The notes under the pieces are model-generated. The model had not been told where the DNA came from. It was given only the letters and a program-made list of their open reading frames with translations, and did no database searches. From Mucilaginibacter sp. KACC 22773 (GTDB lineage Bacteria; Bacteroidota; Bacteroidia; Sphingobacteriales; Sphingobacteriaceae), in the NCBI RefSeq assembly GCF_028736215.1, contig NZ_CP117883.1, forward strand, positions 3,782,001-3,846,000: a stretch of 64,000 bases of DNA. The letters are read 5' to 3'. Shown in pieces: positions 33,863 to 42,594 of the stretch. Position numbers and translations under genes: made by a program. Position 1 is the stretch's first letter. Each line of letters begins with the position of its first letter.

Positions 33863-35051
33863 ACTTCCATATCCTGAACACCTCCCCCTGCTTAAAATCA
33901 TCCCTTTCCATGGGTAATTCTAAAAAAGCTTCGGTATCTGCTAAGTTAGCAAAATCGCCTGAACCATTTCCTTCTACAGGCGATGCTATTAATTGTCCTT
34001 GTAAGTTACTGTTCAGTTTCACCTGCAAATAGTATTGCAAAGGGGGCTGAAACTTAAAATCTTTAGCTAAAACAGCATAAACCGGCGATTGTTCTGCCAA
34101 ACCCAGGGTTGTATTTAGCCAGGTTAAAAAATACCGGTGCAGGCACATAAATGTGGCTACCGGGTTGCCTGGGAAGGCAAAAACCAGGGCTTTATCCTGG
34201 TACCTGCCAAACCAAAACGGCTTACCCGGGCGCTGTGCTACTTTATGAAAAATTTTCTCGGCCTGCAAATCTTCCAATGCCTGGGGGATATAATCAAACT
34301 TGCCCATAGAAATACCTCCGCTTAGCAGCAGCACATCGTAATTTAGCAGGCATTGTTGAATTTGGGCCTTTGTAATTTCAGGATCATCCGGAATGTGCAG
34401 GATATCCGGCTGCAGGCCGTGTTGCTGCAAAACCGCTTTAACCGTGTAGCTATTTGATTTACGAATCTGGTATGGCGAAGGTGTTTCGTGCACATCTACC
34501 AGTTCATCGCCCGATGATATAATGACCACTTTGGGCATTTTTTTCACCAGCAAATGAGTTTTACCAACCGATGCAGCCAGGCTAATGATGGCCGGTGTAA
34601 CCAATTGGCCCGAAGCTGCCAATACCTCGTGCTGTTTTTTGTCGGCGCCTTGTACATGAATATTTTGCCCTTGCTTAATCCCCTCCACTTTAATACTGGC
34701 TAACCCTGCCCTCATCTCCAGGTCCTCATAACGGATAACCGTATTGACCGACGATGGCAAAACCGCCCCGGTCATAATCTCGATACACTCGTTACTGTCG
34801 GTAATTTCAACAGGCACATCGCCCGCCGCCTGGGTGGCCTTTATATGGAACGTGCAGATGCCATTTTCAACAGCCTGGTATTTAATGGCTATGCCATCCA
34901 TAGTTACCCGGTTAAAGGGCGGCAGGTCGCGGTCAGCCTTTATCGGTTCGGCCAAAACTTTACCCAGCGCCTGTTCAAAAGGTACGGTTTCATCACCATA
35001 ATCTTTTACCTGGGCAAGTATTAGTTTTTCAGCTTGTTCAACAGTTGTCAT
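33855..35051 (-). CDS. moeA: Molybdopterin molybdenumtransferase MoeA
   Basis: A 398-residue cytoplasmic enzyme that inserts molybdate into adenylated molybdopterin. Domain order is visible: LGKVLAEPIKADRDLPPFNRVTMDGIAI at the N-terminus, the small beta-barrel EIMTGAVLPSSVNTVIRYED, and the MogA-like domain with VVIISSGDELVD, PYQIRKSNSYTVKAVL and LLLSGGISMGKFDYIPQAL. A C-terminal beta domain (VYAVLAKDFKFQPPLQYYLQVKL) follows PGNPVATFMCLHRYF. No separate mogA/moaB lies in the window; the adenylation step must be done by a gene elsewhere. It sits between moaA and moaC in the minus-strand unit. Confidence 0.95.
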   Translation of the reverse strand: MTTVEQAEKLILAQVKDYGDETVPFEQALGKVLAEPIKADRDLPPFNRVTMDGIAIKYQAVENGICTFHIKATQAAGDVPVEITDSNECIEIMTGAVLPSSVNTVIRYEDLEMRAGLASIKVEGIKQGQNIHVQGADKKQHEVLAASGQLVTPAIISLAASVGKTHLLVKKMPKVVIISSGDELVDVHETPSPYQIRKSNSYTVKAVLQQHGLQPDILHIPDDPEITKAQIQQCLLNYDVLLLSGGISMGKFDYIPQALEDLQAEKIFHKVAQRPGKPFWFGRYQDKALVFAFPGNPVATFMCLHRYFLTWLNTTLGLAEQSPVYAVLAKDFKFQPPLQYYLQVKLNSNLQGQLIASPVEGNGSGDFANLADTEAFLELPMERDDFKQGEVFRIWKFV

Positions 35052-35057
35052 AGTTTT

Positions 35058-35164
35058 AGCTAAAAGCTAAAGGCAGAAAGCCTAAAGCGTTTTCGTTGAT
35101 CTTAGAAGTGTATAAATATAAGAACCCTCATTGCATCAGCTTTCTGCTTACAGCCTTAAGCTCA
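35058..35164. repeat. Facing 7-bp-periodic repeats between moeA and moaA
   Basis: 35058-35092 holds AGCTAAA, AGCTAAA, GGCAGAA, AGCCTAA and AGCGTTT. 35137-35164 holds CAGCTTT, CTGCTTA, CAGCCTT and AAGCTCA, the reverse-complement pattern. The right side ends exactly at the moaA stop codon. Confidence 0.75.
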
Positions 35165-36154
35165 TCACCCCCCGATAGAGGCCATTGATTCGTGAAGCCC
35201 GGGGTGTACCACGCGCGATTTTTCGGCCTCCCAGCCATCTGCAGCGCGGTTGCCAAAAGCATCCAGCAAAACCGACCGTAATTCATCATCGCTGGCACCG
35301 TTGCGTATCAAATCCTTAATATTAAGCCCGCCATCGTCATATAAACAGGTTTTCAATTCGCCCTGCGGGGTAATCCTGATCCGGTTACAGGTACCACAAA
35401 ACGTGCGCGAATAGGCTGCAATGATACCAATTGTACCTTTATGCCCCGGTATCTGGTAATTATATGATGTGGAATAAGCCGCATCGGTTAGTTTCTGGAT
35501 CTGTGGATATTTATTTTTAATCTCATCCAGGATGCGTACATAATCCCATTGCAAACCGGTATAAATATGTCCGTCGCCATTAAAAGGCATTTCCTCTATA
35601 AACCTTACACTTACGGGCAAATCTTTGGTCATTTCAACCAGTGGAATAATATCCTGGGTGTTTTTGCCGTCCATTACCACGGCATTTATTTTCACCTCGA
35701 TATCATGCTGCAGCAAAGCCTCTAAAGCGGCCATAACATTAGCAAATTCATCGCGGCGGGTAATGGTAAAAAAACGATTAGCGTCCAGCGTATCTAAACT
35801 AAGGTTTACAGATCGTATACCTATCTTTTTAAGTTCGGGCACATAAGGCGCGGTTAAAACCCCATTTGTGGTAATACTCAAATCCTGTAATCCATCCAGT
35901 TGCGAAATAGAGGTAAGCAGGGTCATAATATCCTTGCGTACAAATGGCTCACCGCCTGTAATGCGGATTTTTTGGATGCCCATTTTTACCAGCAGGGAAC
36001 AGGTGTGCAGCATTTCCTCGTAGCTCATCAGTTCCTTACGGGATAGCCAGTTGAGGCCATCCTCGGGCATACAATAAAAACAGCGCAAGTTGCACCTGTC
36101 GGTCACCGCAAGGCGAAGGTAATTGATGTTTCGGCCGTGATTATCTATTAACAA
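35165..36154 (-). CDS. moaA: GTP 3',8-cyclase MoaA
   Basis: A 329-residue radical-SAM enzyme that rearranges GTP into 3',8-cyclo-GTP, the first step of molybdopterin synthesis. The N-terminal iron-sulfur motif is Cys21-x3-Cys25-x2-Cys28 (DRCNLRCFYCMPEDG). The second cluster near the C-terminus uses FCGTCNRIRITPQGELKTCLYDDGG. The end IGG is the di-glycine tail needed for activity. It opens the long minus-strand run moaA-moeA-moaC-mobA-moeB, although a repeat separates it from moeA. It is divergent from xdhC with a 189-base AT-rich gap. Confidence 0.97.
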   Translation of the reverse strand: MLIDNHGRNINYLRLAVTDRCNLRCFYCMPEDGLNWLSRKELMSYEEMLHTCSLLVKMGIQKIRITGGEPFVRKDIMTLLTSISQLDGLQDLSITTNGVLTAPYVPELKKIGIRSVNLSLDTLDANRFFTITRRDEFANVMAALEALLQHDIEVKINAVVMDGKNTQDIIPLVEMTKDLPVSVRFIEEMPFNGDGHIYTGLQWDYVRILDEIKNKYPQIQKLTDAAYSTSYNYQIPGHKGTIGIIAAYSRTFCGTCNRIRITPQGELKTCLYDDGGLNIKDLIRNGASDDELRSVLLDAFGNRAADGWEAEKSRVVHPGLHESMASIGG

Positions 36155-36343
36155 TTTATAAAATTTACAGTGTATACAATTTAATCAACAAATCTGTGGT
36201 TTTTAAGTTTAATGATCGTTAATGTAAAAATAAAAATTACAAATTTGAACATTGTGGTTTAAATGTACTTTTTTATAGCCAATTATTGTTGCTAATCACA
36301 TATACACCGATATTCACATTTACAATTCATTGAATTTGCCCAG

Positions 36344-37495
36344 GTGAAAGAACTTAAAGATATAATAACGGCATTTGATGCCGCACATAATGCCGGCAGG
36401 CAAACCGCGCTGGCTACGGTTGTACACGTAGAGGGTTCATCTTATCGACGCGCCGGCGCCCGCATGCTCATTACCGAAGATGGGCAACTTACAGGTGCCA
36501 TTAGCGGCGGCTGCCTGGAGGGCGACGCCCTGCGCAAGGCCCGCCTGGTGATGGCCCAAAACAAACCCATGCTGGTTACTTATGATACTACCGACGATGA
36601 TGATGCCAAGTTTGGCGTTGGCCTGGGCTGCAATGGCATTATCCACATTATGATTGAACCTATTTTTGCTGATAGGCAGGATAACCCGATACAGCTATTT
36701 AAACAATTTTTGAGCAAACGCGAACCTGTGGTGCTTATCACCCTGTTTACCATAAACGATAAGCAGGCACCGCAGCCCGGCACTTGTTTGTTACTAAATA
36801 AGGATGAAGAAATAACCGGACAATTCCCCGATGACGCTATTAAGGATGCCCTGTTGCAAGATGCCAAACACGTTTTGGCCAATGGCAATTCGGTAACCAA
36901 AACTTATTTATATGGCGATAAATTTACCTGCTTTATTGAGCTGATGCAACCCGCAGTATCGCTTGTAATATTTGGTGCCGGCAATGATACCATACCGCTG
37001 GTACAGATAGCCGCTGCGCTGGGTTGGATAATTCACCTGGTAGATGGACGCGCCAACTACGCTGTTCCGGAGCGGTTCCCGCTGGTGGGCAAAATCACCA
37101 TATCCAAACCGGAATACGCTTTACAACATGTAAAAATAGATGAGCGTACTGTAATTATTTTGATGACACACAACTATAATTACGATGCCTGCGTATTAAA
37201 GCAGCTACTGCCACTCAGCCCCTCCTACATCGGGGTGCTGGGACCAAAAAAACGGTTACAAAGAATGCTGGATGAGTTTGCCGGTGAAGGTATAACGGCT
37301 ACCCCGCAACAATTGGAAAGCGTATTTGGGCCGGCGGGTTTGGATATAGGATCTGAAAATGCCGATGAAATTGCCCTCTCTATCATTGCCGAAATGCAGG
37401 CGGTGCTAAAGGGTAGGTCAGGAACATCATTACGTTATAAAACAAGTATCCATAACCATGTACCGCAGCAAATTGTACATCAATCTATGCCTTAA
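36344..37495 (+). CDS. xdhC: XdhC/CoxI-family molybdenum cofactor maturation protein
   Basis: A 383-residue protein of the XdhC family, which binds molybdenum cofactor and promotes its sulfuration and insertion into xanthine-dehydrogenase-type enzymes. The N-terminal domain shows HVEGSSYRRAGARMLI, GAISGGCLEGDALRKA and FGVGLGCNGIIHIMIEP. The C-terminal Rossmann domain begins VIFGAGNDTIPLVQIAAALGW and includes VIILMTHNYNYD and SYIGVLGPKKR. The start is GTG at 36344. No xanthine-dehydrogenase subunits are in the window, so its client is elsewhere. mocA follows after 18 bases. Confidence 0.92.
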   Translation: MKELKDIITAFDAAHNAGRQTALATVVHVEGSSYRRAGARMLITEDGQLTGAISGGCLEGDALRKARLVMAQNKPMLVTYDTTDDDDAKFGVGLGCNGIIHIMIEPIFADRQDNPIQLFKQFLSKREPVVLITLFTINDKQAPQPGTCLLLNKDEEITGQFPDDAIKDALLQDAKHVLANGNSVTKTYLYGDKFTCFIELMQPAVSLVIFGAGNDTIPLVQIAAALGWIIHLVDGRANYAVPERFPLVGKITISKPEYALQHVKIDERTVIILMTHNYNYDACVLKQLLPLSPSYIGVLGPKKRLQRMLDEFAGEGITATPQQLESVFGPAGLDIGSENADEIALSIIAEMQAVLKGRSGTSLRYKTSIHNHVPQQIVHQSMP

Positions 37496-37513
37496 AAAAA
37501 CTGAAGAAAACGA

Positions 37514-38101
37514 ATGACGGGGATAATTATACTTGCTGCCGGCTCTTCAAGCCGCTTCGGATCGCCAAAACAGAACCTGGTTTACCAGGGCAAAACATTA
37601 TTGCAACGCGCCATACAAACCGCTTTAACTTCGGCCTGCTGCGATTGCGCTGTAGTAGTATTGGGAGCCAACGAAGGCGAAATACGCCCCAACATATCCG
37701 ATCAGCAAGTTAATATTGTTTATAACCCCGACTGGCAGGAAGGCATGGCTTCATCAATCCGCCTGGGAATAGCCCAGCTAATGTACTTAGAGCCACTGAT
37801 TACGTCGGCAATCCTGATGCTTTGCGATCAGCCCTTTGTTGACCCGCTGCTACTTTATCAATTAACCGAACGCAAAACCGAGAATGATACAGGGATAATA
37901 GCCTGCGAATATAAAAACACACTGGGTGTGCCCGCTTTGTTTGATAAAAAGTATTTCGTCAAATTAATGAAGCTAACAGGCAGTGAAGGGGCAAAAACCA
38001 TCATCAATGCCTACCCGGACGATGTTATGTCGGTACCGTTTGGCCTGGGTGCCATTGATATTGATACAATCGATGATTTTGAACGATTGAACCGGGAATG
38101 A
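37514..38101 (+). CDS. mocA: Molybdenum cofactor cytidylyltransferase MocA
   Basis: A 195-residue nucleotidyltransferase that adds CMP to Mo-molybdopterin, giving the MCD form used by xanthine-dehydrogenase-type enzymes. The nucleotide-binding start IIILAAGSSSRFGSPKQNLVYQGKTLL and the metal site LMLCDQPFVDP are clear, and the protein is short like MocA. It pairs with xdhC. Since mobA is also in this island, the cell makes both the guanine and the cytosine dinucleotide forms. Assignment as MocA rather than MobA rests on the xdhC linkage and the LAAGxSxRxGxPK form. Confidence 0.9.
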   Translation: MTGIIILAAGSSSRFGSPKQNLVYQGKTLLQRAIQTALTSACCDCAVVVLGANEGEIRPNISDQQVNIVYNPDWQEGMASSIRLGIAQLMYLEPLITSAILMLCDQPFVDPLLLYQLTERKTENDTGIIACEYKNTLGVPALFDKKYFVKLMKLTGSEGAKTIINAYPDDVMSVPFGLGAIDIDTIDDFERLNRE

Positions 38102-38103
38102 GA

Positions 38104-38168
38104 TGGTGAGTGGTGAGCGGTTAATTGTGAGTTTTTTTTAACGTTCACTCACCACTCCCTACTCACTA
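38104..38168. repeat. Facing 7-bp-periodic repeats after mocA
   Basis: GGTGAGTGGTGAGCGG (about 38105-38120) faces CACTCACCACTCCCTACTCAC (about 38145-38165) across a run of T's. This is the same family as the pair at 6014-6139. It could also work as a terminator between the convergent genes. Confidence 0.7.
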
Positions 38169-38175
38169 CTAAAAA

Positions 38176-38619
38176 CTACGCAGTAGCTACCAACCTGCTC
38201 ACGCTGCGGTAAACATATTCGTTGTAAATATGCCTGCGGGCAAATCTTCCCGGCGAATCAGCATTAATCAGTTTTACATAAACCGCTTTAGGTACATCAA
38301 AGTACTCATATTCGTTACCATCCAAAAAGGCAATTTTTAATACCTGCGATTTGTATTCAAAGTCGGCAATGTTTGATAGCGTGGTAGTGGCGGTATATTC
38401 GGTTAATGATTGCGCACGGGTTTCGGGCGCTATACTTACCAAAAAGTGGTAAGCTTCAATAATGGTCTTGCTTTTTTCTTCCGCTTCAACCCTGCTTTCG
38501 TCCTGGAACTTATCCGGGTGCCAGGTTTTCATCATATTGCGGTAGTTTGATTTTAATTCCTGTAGTTCTGCAGCTTCGGTAACATTTAAAAGCTTCCTGT
38601 AGTCGACAATTTTTTTCAT
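38176..38619 (-). CDS. DnaJ-like/KTSC-domain fusion protein
   Basis: A 147-residue protein. Residues about 5-65 form a J-domain (DYRKLLNVTEAAELQELKSNYRNMMKTWHPDKFQDES) with the HPD tripeptide that stimulates Hsp70 ATPase. Residues about 80-140 match the KTSC domain (IADFEYKSQVLKIAFLDGNEYEYFDVPKAVYVKLINADSPGRFARRHI), a small fold of unknown function. The partner Hsp70 is not in the window. The combination suggests a targeting co-chaperone. The gene is monocistronic, convergent with mocA. Confidence 0.85.
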   Translation of the reverse strand: MKKIVDYRKLLNVTEAAELQELKSNYRNMMKTWHPDKFQDESRVEAEEKSKTIIEAYHFLVSIAPETRAQSLTEYTATTTLSNIADFEYKSQVLKIAFLDGNEYEYFDVPKAVYVKLINADSPGRFARRHIYNEYVYRSVSRLVATA

Positions 38620-39093
38620 TCTATTATTTTTATTTTATCGTCGTTGAAGCTAAAAGCATGATAATTAAACGCTTTGTTTTCAAGAAAATAATGGCGCGAA
38701 GGTACACTTTTTACAGCACAATTTATAGTCATGGCCGCGAAATGATTTAAGTTTGATTTGGGCTTAACAATTAAATCACATACGCCCTGCCCGCCAGGTT
38801 TGAAGAAAAGCTATGGAGCGCAGGTTTTCTGTTGGCAAAACTGGTCACCTGCGCGCCATAGCATCGATGTAAACTTTTGCACACAGGCCACAAAGGCATA
38901 CAATTGCCAGACCATTGAGGGGAAAATTGTGCAGATAACTGGTCAATAATCGCCGAAACTTTACGCTGTAACATATTTTGACCTTATTCTGCAACTAACA
39001 CCCCTATTCATCGATACATATTGCCATTTCGTCGGCACATTGCCCTACAAGGCACCAGTTTTGAACGTTGGTTTATACACTAAATAATACATT
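38620..39093. other. Intergenic region holding a long hairpin
   Basis: 474 bases without a convincing gene. It contains the hairpin at 38810-38862. Plus- and minus-strand frames of about 65 codons crossing it (38758-38974) follow the palindrome and look random. No promoter box was found for the downstream lipoprotein gene. Confidence 0.5.
38810..38862. repeat. Long imperfect hairpin (16-bp arms)
   Basis: GCTATGGAGCGCAGGT (38810-38825) pairs with ACCTGCGCGCCATAGC (38847-38862) with one mismatch. The loop has a smaller inverted pair (GTTTT/AAAAC), so the fold is a long stem with an internal shift. There is no T-run, so it is not a typical terminator. It could be a palindromic repeat or a structured RNA. 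Confidence 0.75.
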
Positions 39094-39861
39094 ATGAAAA
39101 AGTTACTTTTATTTGCCGCTGCACTCAGCCTTTCGTTGTTCTCTTGTAAAAAGGACAGCAACAACAGTGCAGGCGGCACATCGCACGTAACTGTGAAGAT
39201 GACCGATGCCCCTGGCGCTTTTGATGCCGTTATCCTGAATGTTAAAAGCGTAGTTGTAGTTACCGATAAAGGGGAAAATACACTTGATGTAAACGGCGGC
39301 CCGATAGACATCCTAAGGTTTAGGGCGGGTAAAGATACCGTGCTGGCTGCACAGGACATCCCGGCCGGCACTATCCAGCAAATAAGGCTGGTTTTAAACG
39401 ACTCCGGCAACCGGGTAGTTGTAGCCGGCGTATCTCACGACCTGACCACGCCCAGCGGACAAACATCAGGCGTAAAGCTCAACGTACACGACAATTTAAC
39501 TGCAGGCGTGGCCTACACCCTCCGTTTAGATTTTGACGCGGCACAGTCGATCGTATTAACCGGAAACGGCAAATACATACTGAAACCAGTGATAAGGGCA
39601 ATACCACAGGCTGTTTCGGGTGCATTAAGCGGTGTAGTATCGCCTGCCGCGTCGTCTCCTAAAGTGTTTGCAATTACCGGCGCCGATACCGTTGGTACTG
39701 TGGCCGATGCTACGGGCAAATTCTACTTTTCGGGCCTGGCAGCAGGCACTTACAATGTACAGTTTGTACCGGTAAGCCCCTATGTTGCTAAAACCGTTAC
39801 CGGGGTAACCGTGGTAAACGGTTCGGTGAAGGATATGGGTACAGTAACCATTACCCAGTAA
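39094..39861 (+). CDS. DUF4382-domain lipoprotein
   Basis: A 255-residue surface or periplasmic lipoprotein. The signal ends in the lipobox LFSC followed by KKDSNN. Residues about 30-165 match DUF4382 (VTVKMTDAPGAFDAVILNVKSVVV, LAAQDIPAGTIQQIRLVL, YTLRLDFDAAQSIVLTGNGKYILKPVIRA), a beta-sandwich of unknown role. Residues about 175-255 are a carboxypeptidase-regulatory-like domain (GKFYFSGLAAGTYNVQFVP). It is monocistronic with a strong terminator 20 bases after the stop. Confidence 0.9.
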   Translation: MKKLLLFAAALSLSLFSCKKDSNNSAGGTSHVTVKMTDAPGAFDAVILNVKSVVVVTDKGENTLDVNGGPIDILRFRAGKDTVLAAQDIPAGTIQQIRLVLNDSGNRVVVAGVSHDLTTPSGQTSGVKLNVHDNLTAGVAYTLRLDFDAAQSIVLTGNGKYILKPVIRAIPQAVSGALSGVVSPAASSPKVFAITGADTVGTVADATGKFYFSGLAAGTYNVQFVPVSPYVAKTVTGVTVVNGSVKDMGTVTITQ

Positions 39862-39880
39862 GCGTAATTACTGTTCAACA

Positions 39881-39916
39881 AAAAAGCGGCTGTTCCTGTT
39901 GGGATAGCCGCTTTTT
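39881..39916. terminator. Bidirectional terminator
   Basis: An 11-bp stem AAAAAGCGGCT / AGCCGCTTTTT has the loop GTTCCTGTTGGGAT. It has T-runs on both strands and serves the lipoprotein gene and the convergent DUF6717-like gene. Confidence 0.9.
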
Positions 39917-39941
39917 GCTGAATATGGTTTTAAGCATTAAG

Positions 39942-40309
39942 CTATTGCTTGTTAGTTTCCACTTTCTTGAAATAAATAACCTCTGGCAGTTTGCCAAACA
40001 CAAATTCGGTAACACCACAAAGCCACATTTTTTGGTTAAGCTCTTCGCCGTTGTATCGGCCAAGCAGGTAAATACCGCCACCCACATGATCGCGATAATC
40101 TTCAATAAGTTGAAGCGGAGTTGCGTTTTCAAAAGGTTCTTCGGCCAGCTGCAGTTCTACTTCGCGGGCACCCTGGCCAACATAGTCAAGCATGATGTCG
40201 GCACCTTCAACCATTTCCAGGTCGGCATGCATACCTTACCTTGCCAGTCGGGCAGGTTAATATACCAGCGGTTGGTGGGTTCTTTAATGAATTTGTAGGA
40301 CGTAAGCAT
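39942..40309 (-). pseudogene. Frameshifted DUF6717-like gene
   Basis: The intact frame codes only 96 residues from 40232 (ADLEMVEGADIMLDYVGQGAREVELQLAEEPF, then MWLCGVTEFVFGKLPEVIYFKK). Upstream, in another frame from an ATG at 40309, lies LTSYKFIKEPTNRWYINLPDWQGK, which from memory is how this small family (DUF6717) begins. The two frames meet at about 40225-40240, where ATGC is repeated twice, so a small insertion probably broke the gene. The upstream frame hits a stop about 75 bases past the break. The truncated protein from 40232 would lack the first strand pair. The function of the family is unknown. It could also be a sequencing error. Confidence 0.65.
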
Positions 40310-40483
40310 GAGGTAAAGTTAGTAATTACAGCTTAAATCTCATCGACATCTTTCTACTCCCCAATCTCATCAGGAATATTACGAAATCAGAAGGTTGGGT
40401 GATTACCTTGTATTCGGCTTACAATTGCGCAACGGCTGGTACATCCAACACTCCACCAAAGTCTTGATACTTGATACTATACT

Positions 40484-42409
40484 TCAATACACCAGCACCA
40501 CATACCCCGATCGTACTGCGCTGCCATCCTTCAAATCAATAATGTAATAATAGGTGCCCGCAGGAAGGCGCCTGTTTTTATAGGTTCCATCCCACGGATG
40601 GGCGTAGCCGGTGGATGTGAAAAGCTTTTGGCCGTAGCGGTTAAATATATTTACCGTACAGGTAGCAAACTGATCTAAGTGCTGAATATCCCATACGTCA
40701 TTTACACCATCGTGGTTGGGGCTGATGGCGTTGGGGATCACCACATCAAGCGGCAGCACTTTTATAATCAGGCTGTCGGTAGCCGTACATGTATTTTGGT
40801 TTTGCACCAGCAAGGTGTATTTGGTTGTTTGATTTGGGGTTGCTATGGGGTTGAGTATGCCTGGGTTATCAAGCCCGGTGGCAGGGCTCCATTTCGTGGT
40901 CATTATATCGCCGGTTGCAGTGGCTTTTAACTGGATGGCATCGCCCTGGTGAATGGTTACGTTGGGGCCTGCATCAACTACAGGTTGCGGTAACAGCGTT
41001 GCTGTAAGTGCATTGCTTGTTGCTGTGGGTATAGTAAGGCACAGGTTGTGTGGGGTTACCTGGCAGGTTATTATATCGCCGGTTATAAGGCTGTTGGTAG
41101 TAAATATAAAGCTGTTGGTACCGGCGTCGGCGCCATTTACCTGCCATTTAAGCGTAGGCTCCCTGCCACCGTTAAGCACTCCTGCCTCAAAAGTGATAGA
41201 GTTGCCCTGGCAAACGTTGCCGGTTAACTGACTGATACTTATTGACGGCACTACCGGCGTAGTAAAGCTTACATTGATGCTGCCACCGCTACAACTGGCT
41301 ACCCCATTTGTAGCCATTACGGTATAAGTTGTTGGCTGCATTGGGGCTACAGTGATGGATGGGGTGGTTTCGCCGGTTGACCATTTAAGGGCAACGGGTG
41401 TTTTCTCAACGGTGGCGCCAATGATGAACAGGCGCTGGCCGTTGCCGCCATGATCATTTACCACAATGCTGTCTATACGCGTTGGTGCAGGCATCTGGAT
41501 GCGCACATTATCTAACCGGTTTTGCCGGTTGGGCGATGACCACACGTTTGTAGTGCTGGTGTTATTGATTTGGTTGGTAAACTGGGCAGCGTTAAAGTCG
41601 CGGATGTCCTGGTCGCCTATAAGGTCTTTTTTGTACACCTCGGCACCATTGGCCCAAAAGCTTACGCTTACATACGACGCCGGGCCGGGTACGCCAAAAT
41701 AGGTATTGGCCAGCAGGTTGATGGCCACAGCACCATCCTCGTTAACGGGAATAAAAAGTTTACGCGGATCGGGTCCGGTAGCGTTGCTTGCATTCCAGCC
41801 GGTAAAGGTATCACTCCATGGGTAAAGGATATAAGGGATACCATTGAATGTGACATTCCCCGTAGGGCAGTTAACAAACTGGTGCCCAAAAGTATTGGTA
41901 GAGATGTTGAAATTGAACTGGTTTGAAAAATCGACCGGTTTGTATTTGGCATAGGCGGCGCCGGAAACATCGGCCTGGAGTACCATAGTGCTGCCAGGGC
42001 AAATAGCGGTATCATGCTGCACAATAACAGGCGGCGAAAGGATGGTCATGGTAAGGGCGTTGCTGTTGGCGGTATTAAATGTACCGTTAGGCCCAGGGAT
42101 ACTTACCCTGCATTGCACCACATCGGCATTAACAAGTGTACTACTGGTAAATTTATTTTGATTGAATCCAACGTTAATTCCGTTTACCTGCCATTGGTAA
42201 ACCGGTAATACGCCCACACCTGAGGCCACTGCTGTAAATGTAATAGGCTGCCCAACACAGCCGCTGGTTGGTTGCGAACCGATGGTAACCAACTGTGCAT
42301 TACCTTTTGTATTAAATACCAATTGAAAGGTGCACAACAAAACCAACCAAAGACACTGCTTTGTAGGTAACCGCTGCTTAAATAATTGGGTTGACAATAA
42401 AGAGTTCAT
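40484..42409 (-). CDS. Secreted Ig/PKD-repeat protein with T9SS type-B sorting domain
   Basis: A 641-residue exported protein. After a signal peptide (to NAQ near residue 39) come Ig/PKD-like modules with repeated QPTSGCVGQPITFTAVASG-, QWQVNGINVG- and KWQVNGADAG-type segments and paired cysteines. A middle section (about 150-330) has a lectin-like or galactose-binding look (SNQFNFNISTNTFGHQF, GATVEKTPVALKWSTGETTPSI). The C-terminus VVIPNAISPNHDGVNDVWDI to GSAVRSGYVVLVY is the gliding-motility-associated CHU_C domain, the type-B signal for the type IX secretion system. It is probably a surface-exposed or released adhesin. Confidence 0.9.
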   Translation of the reverse strand: MNSLLSTQLFKQRLPTKQCLWLVLLCTFQLVFNTKGNAQLVTIGSQPTSGCVGQPITFTAVASGVGVLPVYQWQVNGINVGFNQNKFTSSTLVNADVVQCRVSIPGPNGTFNTANSNALTMTILSPPVIVQHDTAICPGSTMVLQADVSGAAYAKYKPVDFSNQFNFNISTNTFGHQFVNCPTGNVTFNGIPYILYPWSDTFTGWNASNATGPDPRKLFIPVNEDGAVAINLLANTYFGVPGPASYVSVSFWANGAEVYKKDLIGDQDIRDFNAAQFTNQINNTSTTNVWSSPNRQNRLDNVRIQMPAPTRIDSIVVNDHGGNGQRLFIIGATVEKTPVALKWSTGETTPSITVAPMQPTTYTVMATNGVASCSGGSINVSFTTPVVPSISISQLTGNVCQGNSITFEAGVLNGGREPTLKWQVNGADAGTNSFIFTTNSLITGDIITCQVTPHNLCLTIPTATSNALTATLLPQPVVDAGPNVTIHQGDAIQLKATATGDIMTTKWSPATGLDNPGILNPIATPNQTTKYTLLVQNQNTCTATDSLIIKVLPLDVVIPNAISPNHDGVNDVWDIQHLDQFATCTVNIFNRYGQKLFTSTGYAHPWDGTYKNRRLPAGTYYYIIDLKDGSAVRSGYVVLVY

Positions 42410-42435
42410 TGTTGGCTGGTGGAAATATACAGTTT

Positions 42436-42463
42436 AGATGTGAGATTTGAGATATGTGATTTG
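42436..42463. repeat. 7-bp-periodic repeat upstream of the sorting-domain gene
   Basis: Four 7-mers: GATGTGA, GATTTGA, GATATGT, GATTTGA. They lie about 25 bases before the start of the minus-strand gene. Confidence 0.7.
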
Positions 42464-42541
42464 ATATGAAAGGCCAGTTGGTGCTTCCTGAAATTAAGAA
42501 CAATAGGCAGGTCGTCTTTTGGGCCTCCCAGTCGGGCAAAA

Positions 42542-42571
42542 AAAAGATCCGGCCAAATGACCGGATCTTTT
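42542..42571 (-). terminator. Terminator after galM
   Basis: A perfect 11-bp stem AAAAGATCCGG / CCGGATCTTTT with an 8-base loop is followed on the minus strand by a long T-run. It lies 24 bases past the galM stop. Confidence 0.9.
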
Positions 42572-42594
42572 CAAAATATCTAAAAATCGCAAGC

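Noticed and set aside
38758..38974. Two frames of 63-67 codons on opposite strands near 38.8 kb
   Set aside because: Both follow the palindrome at 38810-38862, so they mirror each other by symmetry rather than coding.
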